Positions 12,232-24,425 of a stretch of DNA of 64,000 bases are shown one piece after another. Origin of the DNA: Pyrus communis (taxonomy: Eukaryota; Streptophyta; Magnoliopsida; Rosales; Rosaceae); contig NC_084813.1 of NCBI RefSeq assembly GCF_963583255.1, positions 9,720,001-9,784,000 of the forward strand, read 5' to 3'. A program made the position numbers and the translations under genes. The first letter of the stretch is position 1. Each line of letters begins with the position of its first letter. The notes beneath the pieces were generated by a model. The model worked only from the letters and a program-made list of their open reading frames with translations, made no database searches and was not told where the DNA came from.

Positions 12232-14211
12232 CTACCCAACCGAATCTGCGCCTGAACGTCGTCCAGATCCTTCTGCTTGAGAACCTTCTGCTTGAGATCC
12301 TCCTCCTTGAGATCCTCCATCTGATCCAAAAATCCTCGACAAGTCCACATCAAATCCAACACCTGCAAGCATTCCAGAAAACCCCCCAACTGGAACTTCA
12401 GGAAAAGATCCACTAGGAGCAGCCATCTCAGGTCGATATACTGGCACTTGACAAAGTGGCTGCTGCATGTATGGCATGGGCGGCTGCTGCATGTATGGCA
12501 TGGGCTGCGCAGGCATCGGATACACAGGATATGGAGGTTGCTGATTATGGCCAGCATACGGATATGCAGGGGGAGGCTGACTTTGGCCCGACTGTTGAGG
12601 AGGTTGACTGTGGCCTGATTGTTGGGTTCCCGGGCTATACGGTGGTTGTGGCTGAAATCTTTGAAAAAACCATGCAAACAACTGATTTTGCTTGTTCTCT
12701 AGTTCCGAAATCCGTTTATTATTATTTTCGTCCTTCATTTTCAACTCATTATTTTGAGTCATCAGCAACGCCATTGAACTCTTAGATGATCTCCGGGAGG
12801 AAATTGATGTAGAAGATGAAGAAGATGCATAAGACACCATATCAGGAGTCACACCATGACCGTATCCTCTGACTCTATTATACCTCTCAGGACCCATAGT
12901 ATCAACATAAACTTGGGTCCTAAGATCTTCATTATCGTCTTGGCCCGACTCAATCAATGTTTGCAGGTTGCTCTCCATTGTTGACTTGCATTACAATTTT
13001 TAAAAACAAAAATTCAATCGTAAAACAGAAATATAAGCTATAGATAATAAATACTAATAAAATCAAATACTAACACGAAAAAATCAATTACCCCTGTATG
13101 CTCCGATGATTCATCAATCCATGTTTTATCTTTTCGTGTATGACATTCACGAAAAAAGGTTACAGGATCTGCTTCTTTCCCATGCTTCTTCCGCTTTATC
13201 AAAAATAAAATTTCACACAAACAAATTAAGCAAACCTCATACTAAAAATAAATATAATTATTTAAAATTCATCATCTCTTCAAAATGTACAATCCATACA
13301 TATTCTTCCCGCACTCTTGCAAAGGATTTTGTACCAGTAGTATGGTTCATTGATTTTAATCCCCGATTAATCTTATTTTTTTCAGCAACCTCCTGAAAAA
13401 AAACGAACGAAAAAAAAAAAGATTATATTAGGCAACTTTAAAGTTATAATGAAATAAATCGTGTAAGGTTTACCTTTGTTTTGTCTCTATTCCAATATGC
13501 CAACAAATCATCCCACTGGGCAGGAATCACATCAGGAGGAGGCTCGCTGCGCACCTCTTCTGCTCTTTTAGTATAATACTTTTTTTTAACTTATTTCTAA
13601 ACTCTTTGTGCGCATGCTCTGCAATCTTAAGCGTCATATGACGGATCAAAGGCATTTTTACTATATCTGCATCTTCAAAAAAAATATTTCCCTACATACA
13701 TAAAAACAAAAAACAAAAAAAATCACGCTAGTCAAATATTTATACAATCATTGACCTATTATTCTATTTTCAACTAAAAATAAAAACATCTATATATACC
13801 TTTATTCTATTCCAGAAAGCTTCCTTATCTTCTTCCGTAACCTTACGCCAATCTTTCTCCAACGGCAGATTTCTATAGTCCCTAACCTCCGCTGCTACAT
13901 GTTTTGAAAAAGCACTAGCATTATCACTAATGCATTTTCCGGACGAATCAAACGAACAAAGCTGTTTCGTCCATTTAGGAATTGAGGGTCCACGCCTCCG
14001 TTGAGATGTACCTTGTTAATACAAACACACAATTAAAAACCAGGAAACAAATGTATATTTTCAGTTTAGCAATAATAATAGTTCAAACACACACACACAA
14101 AAATAAAAATAAAAACTGAGATTAATAACAATTAAAAAAAGAACCAGCATCACCCTCGTCCTCTTCCAAGTGACGTTCTTCAGAACGTTGATCTTCAGGA
14201 GAACTATCCAT
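12232..14211 (-). pseudogene. CACTA TNPA-like protein gene (one frameshift)
   Basis: Six exons can be read: 14145..14211 (start MDSSPEDQRSEE), 13800..14011, 13474..13691, 13300..13392, 13092..13193 and 12232..12984. Phases agree at every junction except one. Exon 3 is 1 nt short, at an eight-base A run on the coding strand (13580..13587), where KLKK should pass into YYTKRAEEV. The protein has a basic region with KWTKQL, a segment TGTKSFARVREE, DPVTFFRECHTRK typical of plant Ptta/En/Spm proteins, then EDLRTQVYVDTMGPER, a serine stretch and a Pro/Gln-rich tail. It probably binds the GTCG...CGAC repeats. The single homopolymer change could also be a sequencing error. Confidence 0.8.
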
Positions 14212-14419
14212 AGCAAAATTTAATGGAAGGAGAAGGAATATGGCTGAAATGGGGGAAAGAGACGAGAGACAGAACTGGAAGGAATATGGCTGAAGTGGGG
14301 GATAGAGATGAGAGACAGAAGTGGGGATAGAGATGGGGAAGTGGGTGGGGAAGTGGGGGATAGAGACGAGAGACAGAGATAGGAAATCAAGAAGATTAAA
14401 TGTGGATAATTGCATAGCG

Positions 14420-14890
14420 TCGAAATATGAACACTTTGCGTCGGTTCAAACCGACACAACGTCTGACTTTGACAGCAAGCCTACACAGACCTGACATACT
14501 TTGGGCAGAAAGCTACAGACCTGACATACTTTGGGCTTGACATACTTTGGGCAGAAAGCCTGACATAATTTTCAGACCATTGCGTCGGTTAAAACCGACG
14601 TTATGTGGCATAGTGTCGAAATAAGGAAGCATTGCGTCGAAATAAGGACCCATTGCGTCGAAATAAGGACCCATTGTGTCGCTTAAAACCGACACTATGT
14701 CTTATAGCTTTTGACTGAGGACAGTACCGTCTGACTGAACCATCATTATAGGCTGACATACTATGTCAGTACCGTTGAAATTAGGCCACATTGCGTCGGT
14801 TAAAACCGACGTTAGACTGACAGATTTTTATAACATCGAAATAAGAACAAGTTTGTGTCGAAATAAGATAAAATTTGCGTCGAAAAAAGA
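14420..14890. promoter_or_regulatory. Palindrome cluster upstream of the TNPA-like gene
   Basis: Copies of GCGTCGGTTAAAACCGACG (near 14581 and 14793) and variants, interspersed with half sites of the form GCGTCGAAATA, lie 200 to 700 bp upstream of the TNPA start. They resemble the end repeats, so self-regulation of the gene by its product is plausible. Confidence 0.6.
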
Positions 14891-15179
14891 ACAAATTTGT
14901 GTAGTGTCTCTGACAGAAAATCCATTGTAGCAGATACTCTCGAAATTGTATAATTTTGCATCGGTTAAAGCCACTATAAGCATAATTTGATATGATAATG
15001 ACTGACAAAGTCTTCCAACCCATTCCCCCGTGCAAAAAAAACCAGGAAAATTCCCTCCCAACATAAAAAAAAAAGTTTTAAGTTACAAAAAAAAGAGAAG
15101 AAGGATAAAAATAGAAACAAAAAAATTAAAAAATTTTAATCCAAAATTAAAAAGTAATCAGTTATCTCATATAATATTT

Positions 15180-15640
15180 TAATAAATAAATTTATTAAGT
15201 TGAATCAATTTTTTTTGCACTGTAATTGTTATTTTAATTTGTTTTTATTTTGATAATTTTTTGTTGTTATTTACTAGAATGGATTAGATGAACATAATTT
15301 GAGTTGTTTTGAGAAAATGGAATGAATAATATTTATAAGCATTTATGTTAAATTAACAATATTAAATATAACATAAACTTATAATATTTAGTAATATAAG
15401 TATATATTATGGATTAGATGAGCATTTCTCAAAAGTTTAACTTTGATAACATTTGGTTGTTATTTACTATAATGGATTAGATGACTTTGATAACATTTAA
15501 TTTGTTGTTATTTTGATAATTTGATAACATTTGGTTGTTATTTACTATAATGGATTAGATGAGCATTTCTCAAAAGTTTAAACCTTGCCAATGTAATTCA
15601 AAGCTTGCATTTTATTCTTTTTACAAAATCATCAATTTTC
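15180..15640 (-). repeat. Inverted copy of the TNP2 upstream repeat
   Basis: Read on the minus strand this AT-rich stretch matches the repeats at 21180..21970, with shared TTCATCTAATCCATTCTA and AATATTATTCATTCCATTTT. Short duplications of the TTTACTATAATGGATTAGATG block occur inside. Confidence 0.7.
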
Positions 15641-15651
15641 ATTGATCATCA

Positions 15652-16302
15652 CACTTTCATTAAGTATAACGTAAGATTTTGTGGTATCCACTAGTATAAA
15701 TATTTTAATTTGAAGATCGAATTCATTCATTGTATTCATATAGGTTCAAGGAGTGTAGCTGTAAAAAAACATCAAAATCAGGCTTACAATAACCGTTAAA
15801 TCGTCATTTTTAGTTGATAACCGTCGATCATGCATGGCCCGTTACTTCATCCCAGAATGTTTGTTTTTTGCGATTTTTTTCGTATACGATCTCGAATTAT
15901 ATACAAACATGTTTGACGGTTGGATCGTTGAAATTAGTTTCGTAGAATGCGTATCCCATCAAAACGATAGATTCACTAAGACTTAAAGAGTTTATTCACA
16001 CTTTCATTAAGTATAACGTAAGATTTTGTGGTATCCACTAGTATAAATATTTTAATTTGAAGATCGAATTCATTCATTGTATTCATATAGGTTCAAGGAG
16101 TTTAACTGCAAAAAATCATCAAAATCGGACTTAAAATAACCGTTAAATCGTCATTTTTAGTTGATAACCGTCGATCATGCATGGCCCGTTACTTCATCCC
16201 ATAATGTTTGTTTTTTGCGATTTTTTTCGTATACGATCTCGAATTATAAACAAACATGTTTGACGGTTGGATCGTTGAAATTAGTTTCGTAGAATGCGTA
16301 TC
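15652..16302 (+). repeat. Tandem duplication, 347-bp unit
   Basis: Copy one (15652..15998) and copy two (15999..16302, shorter at its end) are nearly identical. They share CACTTTCATTAAGTATAACG and GATCATGCATGGCCCG. No coding potential is seen. The high identity suggests a recent duplication within the CACTA spacer. Confidence 0.85.
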
Positions 16303-16904
16303 TCGAGACATATTATTACATGCATGTTATAAAGGCGTGCGTATATTGATCAAGTGCAATGTAACATTCAGGAAACGCAGCCTATTCATTTGTACTAATT
16401 ATGTTATTGTTAATTATTTTATAAGATATATGTAAGATAAGATGTCTACCTAAAGCACATGTTTACCTTATAGAACTCCACTGATCATAAAATACTTGTT
16501 GTATCAGTTTTTAATCAAGTCAATTAATTAACAGTTTGGGTGTTTTACGACTTGAAATTTATGGCGTACAATACTAGCATGCCTTAAATGATATTATTCA
16601 CAACATTCGTAAAGTTCATGTCATAATACTTGCACATAATCTAGCATTCACGGCATCACTTTTGTGCAAGTTATTAAATAAAAATATTTACGGCGTAAAC
16701 ATTGTGTGTCGTATTTAACAATTTACACGACGTACTTTCCTTCTCTTTTAAGGCATCGTGTTATGTTGTAAAGTGAATTTTATATATATTTAGGTCCCTA
16801 CCTTTTATGGCACGAATCATCCATTCTGCCAAAACTCACATCGACACCTAAATCTTCCACTCCCAGACACATGAGACAGCCGTTTTTCTCCTAATGTACC
16901 TTGC

Positions 16905-17180
16905 GTCAAAATAAGATTAGGGGTAATACATATGATTGACAACAAGTACCTTGCGTCGAAATAGTCTCATATTGCGTCGAAATAGGCTAGGGTTGCGTCG
17001 GTTAAAACCGACGCCAAGTCTGACACACATGTCGTATTGCATCGAAATAGGCTACGATTGCGTCGGTTAAAACCGACGCCAAGGCTGACACACATGTCGT
17101 ATTGCGTCGAAATAGGCTAGGGTTGCGTCGGTTAAAACCGACGCCAAGTCTGACACATCATATTGCGTCGGTTAAAAGCG
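16905..17180. promoter_or_regulatory. Palindrome cluster downstream of TNP2
   Basis: Three close copies of GCGTCGGTTAAAACCGACGCC (positions near 16994, 17058, 17125) sit in a repeat of about 65 bp with GCGTCGAAATAGGCTA half sites. The cluster lies between the TNP2 stop and the rest of the spacer. Confidence 0.65.
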
Positions 17181-17370
17181 ACAGAAACCAAGGAAAAAAA
17201 AAAAAAAAAAAAAGAATAAAACAAAGTCTAATTAGATGAACATAATAAAACAGAATAATAAAAAAAAAAAACAGAATAAAACAAAGCCAAAAGGATTATA
17301 TGTTATGATACGATATCATAGCATACAAAATAAAACAAAGTCTAATTAATACAAAAAATAATTAATATAT

Positions 17371-20300
17371 TTATTCCCTGTCATCATCTGTTAGCTCTTC
17401 GTCGGTATTGGCATGATTAACGAACCCGGTAGGCAACGCTAATGATTCAAGAAAGGGAGTCTCTTCCACGCCAACCCTTGTATGGAAATTTTCATTATCA
17501 AGAATTCGATCATCCAAGTTCGGCGTGGCATAATCATCAATAGCATCACTATCCTCTAATACGTCAAATAAATCTCTTGGCTGAGTTCGAACAACTACGT
17601 GCCAATCTTTTTCAATCGTGTCCTCCACGTAAAATGCCTGTAATGCTTGTGATGCTAGTATGAAAGGATCCTCTTTAAATCCCAATTGATTGAAATTCAC
17701 CATAGTAAATCCATATTGATCAGTCTTCATTCCTCGTGGACTTTCACTATTAACCCATTCGCACTTAAATAACATCACAGCTCGACCCCTATCTCCTGCT
17801 TCAGTAGGACCGCAATATTTGACCTCGAACATATCTACAACTCTGCCATAGCAATTTACTTGCCCAATTGCTCCAGGAACATTTGCAGGTACAAAGACAC
17901 CACAATTTTGATTCTTATGCTTATCATCCACAGATTTTATACGAAATCTAAATCCATGAACAATGTGACTTTTGTATCTACTCACAACCCTACTAGGATA
18001 ATTAGCTAGCCAATGCAAGTCTTGAGATATCAATGTGTCATTAGCATCATATCTTGAATTCATCTGTAATAAGTATGAAGATAAAAATTGACAGAATAAC
18101 TATAAACATGTTATAATTAAAATGCAAAACAATAAATAAATAATATGATTGTTATATCAACTCACATGTTGCTTGAACCATTCTGGAAATTCTTTCTTGC
18201 TTAGCTCCTTAATTTGTCGCATAGTTAACCTTTCTCGACGATGTTTAGTTTTCAAGAATTCTTCATGTTGCCTACACAATTATGTCCAATTTAGATAATT
18301 ATTTTTTCAAAGTTAAGAAAACCAATAAAACATTAAGACGTATGATTAAACGTTCTTACCTTCTAAATGGGCTAACTTCATCACAATTATATAGAATGTA
18401 TCTATGGCACTGATCAAGAACATTTAGATCGAGCTCCACATTTTCTCCTGAACCCATATAACATCCTTTCGAGTCAAAAATTGATAACCCACCAGATACT
18501 CCACGTCCAATACCATCTTCATTTCGGCCTCTACGGGTACGACGAGACTCAACGTCTGTAAGATACATGGAACAAAATGACAAGCACTCATCCACCAAAT
18601 ATGCTTCAGCAATAGAACCTTCAGGACGACCCTTATTACGAACATAGCGCTTCAATGTTTGCAAATACCTACAATTATAAAACGAAATACAAATTATTAT
18701 AATTATTAATTAAAGTTAAGACTACAATTGTAAAAAAATTATAAAAATTTATTCATTACCGTTTAATTGGATACATCCATCTATATTGAACAGGCCCTGC
18801 AAGAGCTGCTTCATCTGCCAAGTGAACTGGGAGGTGCACCATTATATCAAAAAATGCAGGAGGGAATATTTTCTCAAGTTGACATAATGTCAAGGCAATT
18901 CTTGATTTCAGTTGCTTAAATCCTTCCTCAGACTCCTTCTTACTACATAACTGTCTGAAAATTGCACTCAACTCTAATAAAACCATAGTAACAGCTTTAG
19001 GCAAAACCGGGCGTATTGCAAGCGGGAGTAACTGCTGCATTAAAACATGGCAATCATGACTTTTCAACCCATGTATTTTTCGTTCATTCACGTGCACACA
19101 TCGCGACAGATTTGATGAATATCCATCTGGGACCCGAATAGTAGACAATACTTTACAAAACGCAGTTTTTTCTTCTCTTTTCAATGTGAACAATGCTGGA
19201 GGTCGAAATGTTCTATTTCCTTCTCTACGTGGGTGTTGACTATGTCTTATGTTCAAGAATTCAAGATCTGCACGTGCCGCCAATCCATCTTTAGACTTTT
19301 CTATATCTAGCAATGTTCCCACCACACTGTCACATATATTCTTCTCGATATGCATAACATCAAGATTGTGTCTAATCAACAGATGCCTCCAATAAGGTAG
19401 TTCATAAAAAATCGATTTCTTCTTCCACTGACTGTTACTACTTGTATTGCTCGAAGCTCTTCTTCTGTGTTGGCCAACTGAAGCATCTTTGTTTGGTTTT
19501 CCAAAAGTAAATCTCAATGTAGAAAGTTCTTCGAGACATTGTAAACCAGTCCACTGCCTTGGTGCACTACGATGCTCTCGACGACCATTAAAAGTGATGG
19601 TTTGCCTTCGAAACCTATGATTATCTTCAAGAAAACGTCGATGCCCCATATAACAAATCTTGCTACTCGCTGGCAAGTAAATAGATTCTTTATCATGCAT
19701 GCAATGTGGACAAGCTTTATAGCCATGTGTACTCCATCCTGACAACATTCCATAAGCCGGAAAATCACTTATAGTCCATAACACGGCAGCCTTCATCGTA
19801 AAACTTTGGTTGGAACACGCATCATAAGTGGGAATGCCCACCTCCCACAACTCATTCAGCTCGTCAATCAATGGACGCATGTATACATCAATCTCTTTAC
19901 CAGGACTGCGCGGTCCTGGTATTAACAAAGACAATAACAAATTTGGTTGCTTCATGCACATCCAAGGTGGCAAATTATAAACAGAAAGCACCACAGGCCA
20001 TGTGCTATGATCATTCCTCATTTTCCCAAAAGGATTAAATCCATCACTGGCCAACCCTAATCGGACATTTCAAATTTCTGACGCAAAATCCGGATATAAA
20101 TTATCCAAATGCTTCCATGCGGGAGAATCTGAAGGATGTCTCATAAACTCATCCTTAGGACATTCAGTTGCATGCCATCTCATATGTTCAGCCATATGCT
20201 TCGACATAAAAAATCGTTGCAATCGTGGTTTTAAAGGAAAATACCACATAACCTTAGCTGCGACCTTTTTCCTCGAGCTATCCTCTGCATTGGTAATTTT

Positions 20301-21026
20301 ATATCTTGATTTACCACAAACTGAGCACACGGTCAAATCTGAAGTATCTTTCCAATAGATCATGCAATCATTGGGACATGCATCAATTTTCACATACGAC
20401 AGCCCCAAGTCATTTATAAGTTTTTTGGCCTTATAACAGGATTCAGGCAAACAATCCCCTTCAGGCAACATTCTTTTAATTAACTCCAGTAAAGTGGTGA
20501 AGATCTCGTCAGGCATTCCCGCTAAACACTTGATCTGATACAATCTTACAACTGCTTCCAATTTCTTAAACTCCTTACAACCTGGCCACAAATCTTGATC
20601 TGCCTCTTCAAGCAACTTAAAAAAAGTTTGCACCTCTTCTGGACGCCCTTCCCCAATAGGGGGTTCAGTAGATGGCCCAACACCTTCTTCTGTTAATGGT
20701 TGGACAAATACATCATTAAGAAAATCATGCATGCCAATCACCTCATCTCCTGTTTCTTCTTCTCCAATTCCCACATTTTGCTCTCCAATGTTTTGCTCGC
20801 CATGATGTCGCCAACAAGCGTTTTTATAATCTTTATCCATATCATACAATATGAGATGTTCAACAATGGTGTTCCTAACAAAAGTATATCGATTACAACA
20901 TCTTTTGCAAGGACATCTAAACTTATCAGGACCAACACCATTTGCAACTGCTTGATCCAAAAACAAATTAATTCCAGTTGTATACGCTTCAAAATTGCGG
21001 GGTATTGTCAACCAACTATTGTCCAT
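17371..21026 (-). pseudogene. CACTA TNP2 transposase (one premature stop)
   Basis: Four exons, 18760..21026, 18360..18668, 18166..18271 and 17371..18063, splice in phase with GT-AG borders to 1125 codons, close to full length for plant TNP2. Order: transposase-associated domain at the N terminus (MDNSWLTIPRNFEAYTTGI, then a CPCKRCCN zinc motif), CPNDCMIYWKD and CSVCGKSRY, the tnp2 catalytic region from about residue 240, then DUF4218-like (VHLPVHLADEA) and DUF4216-like (FEVKYCG) parts. The only break is TGA at 20070..20072, in ASEI-stop-NVRLGLASDG, where the family has Arg. CGA to TGA fits methyl-cytosine decay at a CpG. A longer product would need readthrough. Confidence 0.88.
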
Positions 21027-21179
21027 ATTTTACCACTTTACGAAGGTAAAATATTACGTTGACACTAAGATGCCTACAATCTTTCAATCCCTATCATGTA
21101 GGCATAACTATCAAAATTTTCAATTTCTATCTTTCACCCCTCGAATTCTATCACGATTGCAATCTTTTAATTTTCAACA

Positions 21180-21970
21180 CCTATTATAGTAAAAACAAAT
21201 TAAAATAACAACAAAAAGTTATCAAAATTATGCTCATCTAATCCATTCTAATAAATAACAACCAAAAGTTATCAAACTTATCAAAATAACAACAAATTCA
21301 AATAACAATTAGAGTGCAAAAAAAATTAATTAATATATTCTTATATTCCTAAATATTATAAGTTTAGGTTATATTCTTATATGAAAGGATATTCTTATAT
21401 TATAAGTTTAGGTTATATTCTTATGAAGGGTTATATTCTTATATTCTTATATTCCTAAATATTATAAGTTTAGGTTATATTCTTATGAAGGGTTATATTC
21501 TTATATTCCTAAATATTATAAGTATAGGTTATATTCTTATTAGAGTGCAAAAAAAAAAAAAAAAAATTAACATAATATATTCTTATATTACTCAATATTA
21601 TAAGTTTATGTTATATTTAATATTGTTAATTTAACATAAATGCTTATAAATATTATTCATTCCATTTTCTCATAACAATTCAAATTATGTTCATCTAATC
21701 CATTCTAGTAAATAACAACAAAAAATTATCAAAATAACAACAAATTAAAAGAACAATTAGAGTGCAAAAAAAAATAAATTAACATAATATATTCTCTCAA
21801 TATTATAAGTTTATGTTATATTTAATATTGTTAATTTAACATAAATGCTTATAAATATTATTCATTCCATTTTCTCATAACAATTCAAATTATGTTCATC
21901 TAATCCATTCTAGTAAATAACAACAAAAAATTATCAAAATAACAACAAATTAAAATAACAATTAGAGTGA
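21180..21970 (+). repeat. Tandem AT-rich repeats upstream of TNP2
   Basis: Three units of about 230, 217 and 204 bp each start at ATTAGAGTGCAAAA (near 21310, 21540, 21757). The first also contains a short repeat built on TTATATTCTTATATTCC. They occupy the promoter side of TNP2. Confidence 0.75.
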
Positions 21971-22394
21971 CAAAATTAATTAATTCGACTAAATTTTTAT
22001 TAATTTAACAAAAATAGTAGAATTTTATCTAAGTGCTTAAATTATAATTTCTAAATAAATAAACTTGTGTATTATACAATTTAAAAATTAAAGAAGTTAG
22101 TGATACATACCTGATTTGTTGAAGAATTTCGACGTCAACAATTCTTTATGTACTCAACCAACTCAAATAAATTTCCTACAAAAATAAATTGTAACTAAAA
22201 ATTAAACATAAGAGGAGAAAATAAAATTATTATAAGCAAGAAAAACTTACTGTTGTGAAGAGGAACAAATGAAGTTTGAAAACCAAAGGAGAAAGCTGAA
22301 AGAGAGAGACACGGGAGACTTTGTAAAAATTGGAAGAACGAACAAGAGTGCAAGAGAAGAAAAAGAAAACACGGGGGAGAGGATATAAAGACCA

Positions 22395-22740
22395 TCAATG
22401 TGTCGCTTACAAGCGACATTGGTTTTCAAAATATATGTCGCTCAAAACCGACGCAGGATTTAAAATATTAAAAACAATAGTTAGTGTCGCCTAGAAGCGA
22501 CACCCATAGTTTATGTCGCTTAAAAGCGACACTGTTTTATTTAAAGCGACGCCAGTACTTAAAAATATTAAAATATATGTCGGTTATAAGCGACACTAAA
22601 TTTTTACGTCGGTTTAAAAGCGACAGAGAAATTTTATGGCGCTTATAAGTGACAGTAAATACGACGTCATCTTCAGTGAGTGTCGCAAATCTCTTTTTCG
22701 CCACTATATAATATTAAACCGACGCAACAACTGACACTAT
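22395..22740. promoter_or_regulatory. CACTA sub-terminal palindrome array, right end
   Basis: About ten motifs such as GTGTCGCCTAGAAGCGACAC and TGTCGCTTAAAAGCGACAC lie within 350 bp of the 5' end of the element, upstream of TNP2. They are the counterpart of the left array. Confidence 0.7.
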
Positions 22741-22763
22741 TAGGTCCTTTTGTAGTAGTGTTT

Positions 22764-22963
22764 TACAACTGCTAAGGCGTATCATGTTCCTGAATTTATT
22801 CGTCTTATGGCTGAAATATATAAAGTTGATTATGAGGTGGGTAATTATCTCCATTCAGCTGGATATGAAACGTGGACGCGTGCCTACTTTGATGGAACAA
22901 CATCATGACAACAAATATTGTTGAATGTCTCAATGCAATCACTAGAGATGCTTGTAAACTATC
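22764..22963 (+). pseudogene. MULE transposase, middle portion
   Basis: Directly beyond the CACTA element the frame continues TTAKAYHVPEFIRLMAEI, so the two sides join in phase once one TTT copy is removed. The segment contains the NYLHSAGYETWTRAYF region and, after a frameshift near 22905, MTTNIVECLNA of the core domain. It is broken again at 22964 by an LTR retrotransposon. Confidence 0.85.
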
Positions 22964-23424
22964 TGTAGGATTTATACACCCAATATGGGTTGTGTTATAG
23001 ATATGTGGTACTTGTCCCACATTGACCATTTCCCTTTCTCTCTTCCCTCCTAGCCACTATATAAAGAGGGCTTTGGGAAAGGAGAAAATACACCAACAAA
23101 AACAATTCTCTTAGCTCTAAAGGGGAAATATAATGCTCTCCACTCTCAGTAATCTTCTTCTCTCTTAGTTTAGCCTCTAGGGTATCACCTTGGCCCTAGG
23201 ATTAGAGGCTACTAAGCACTATGGCGGTTTGATCCATGTGCATTGGCACAAGGTACGTAGGCAATCTAACGAGGTTAGATGCAACCGAATCCTCCCCTGG
23301 ATGACGTTTTCCTTCGTGGTTCGTGCAACGGTTTGCAAGAACGAGATGGCGATCCAGAATTCGTTAATTACGCAAGGCATATCCTATATTGAATTCTTTA
23401 TATTATTAGTATAAAATCCTAACA
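22964..23424 (+). repeat. 5' LTR of the nested retrotransposon
   Basis: 461 bp, TGTAGGATTT to ATCCTAACA, with a probable TATA element at ACTATATAAAGAGG near 23057. Confidence 0.85.
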
Positions 23425-24185
23425 GTGGTATCAGAGCCATAGGCCTCGTTCCTCGCCTTACAATTCGATGTAAATTGCGAGAACCACTATATCAACCATG
23501 GTTGCATAAAATCAAAAAAATCACGTCTTGATTCATTGCGTTTTTTGAGGATTTCTTTTGAGAAATATGTTATCTTATGTGTGAGAATCATTCCCTCAAA
23601 ACTTCGTGCAAATATGTGCCACGGTTTGGGAGAAATCACAAACCTTGTTTTGTGATTTCTTGAAAATTTCAGTTTTTTCAGTTGTTTTGTAGGCTGAATT
23701 TAGGGTACATGGAGCTGATTATTCTGTATTTTTTGCTTGGGTTTTGTAGTCAGCCACATAAGCTTCAAAAAAATATAAAATACACGTCATTTGGACAAGT
23801 ATTGAAGAAGATATGGCTTCGCAAACATGCCTTAGCGAATCTGTGAAATCTGGGATTTCTGCAGAAAAATTGGAGAAAATAAAAACGTGATTTTATGTTC
23901 AGATTTGGGATCTCTTTTTCGTGCTATTAGAGTCCGTTTTTGGAATTTGTTCCTGAAATAGAAGTTGTAGCTCGTAATATGGGCTTTCCGGAGGTATAAA
24001 ATACGCATCAAATGGATGCATATCAAGTGAGATACGGTCTTCGGAAATTGGCCTTACGAAATTAAAAATTTGGAATTTTCAGATTTCTTGGAGGAAGATA
24101 ATCTCTAATATTTTGAGATATTGCGTTAGTTTAAATTACTCGTCTCAATTGAGTATTTTAAACTGGATATTATATCATTTTAATT

Positions 24186-24323
24186 GGGAAACTTTAACGA
24201 AAAACTCCCGGTACTATTCACTTTAACGAAAAACCATATTTTTACACTAAAAAGTCAATCTTGGTACTATTCACTTTACCCTTTATTTTGTCCCTATTGT
24301 TAAAACTCAAAGTTTTCAAGCCC
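24186..24323. mobile_element. Small MITE with 8-bp target duplication
   Basis: A 138-bp unit from GGGAAACTTTAACG to TTTTCAAGCCC with TTTTAATT on both sides (24178..24185, 24324..24331). An 8-bp duplication suggests hAT. The terminal inverted repeat is only GGG plus scattered matches. Confidence 0.6.
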
Positions 24324-24425
24324 TTTTAATTAGTTTTCCTTTTTAATTGCTCATTTTTGAGACTTCAGCATGTAAATGGAGAAAAATATTCTTTTGTAGA
24401 ATATTATTTCATGAGATTAATTCTA

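Larger units (their letters stand above)
11561..22760 (-). mobile_element. CACTA (En/Spm-type) DNA transposon
   Basis: Ends CACTACTACAA and TTGTAGTAGTG form the terminal inverted repeat. The 3-bp duplication TTT lies at 11558..11560 and 22761..22763. The 11.2-kb element carries a TNP2 transposase and a TNPA-like gene, both on the minus strand, with sub-terminal arrays of GTCG...CGAC palindromes at each end. Its insertion cuts the MULE transposase. Confidence 0.95.
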
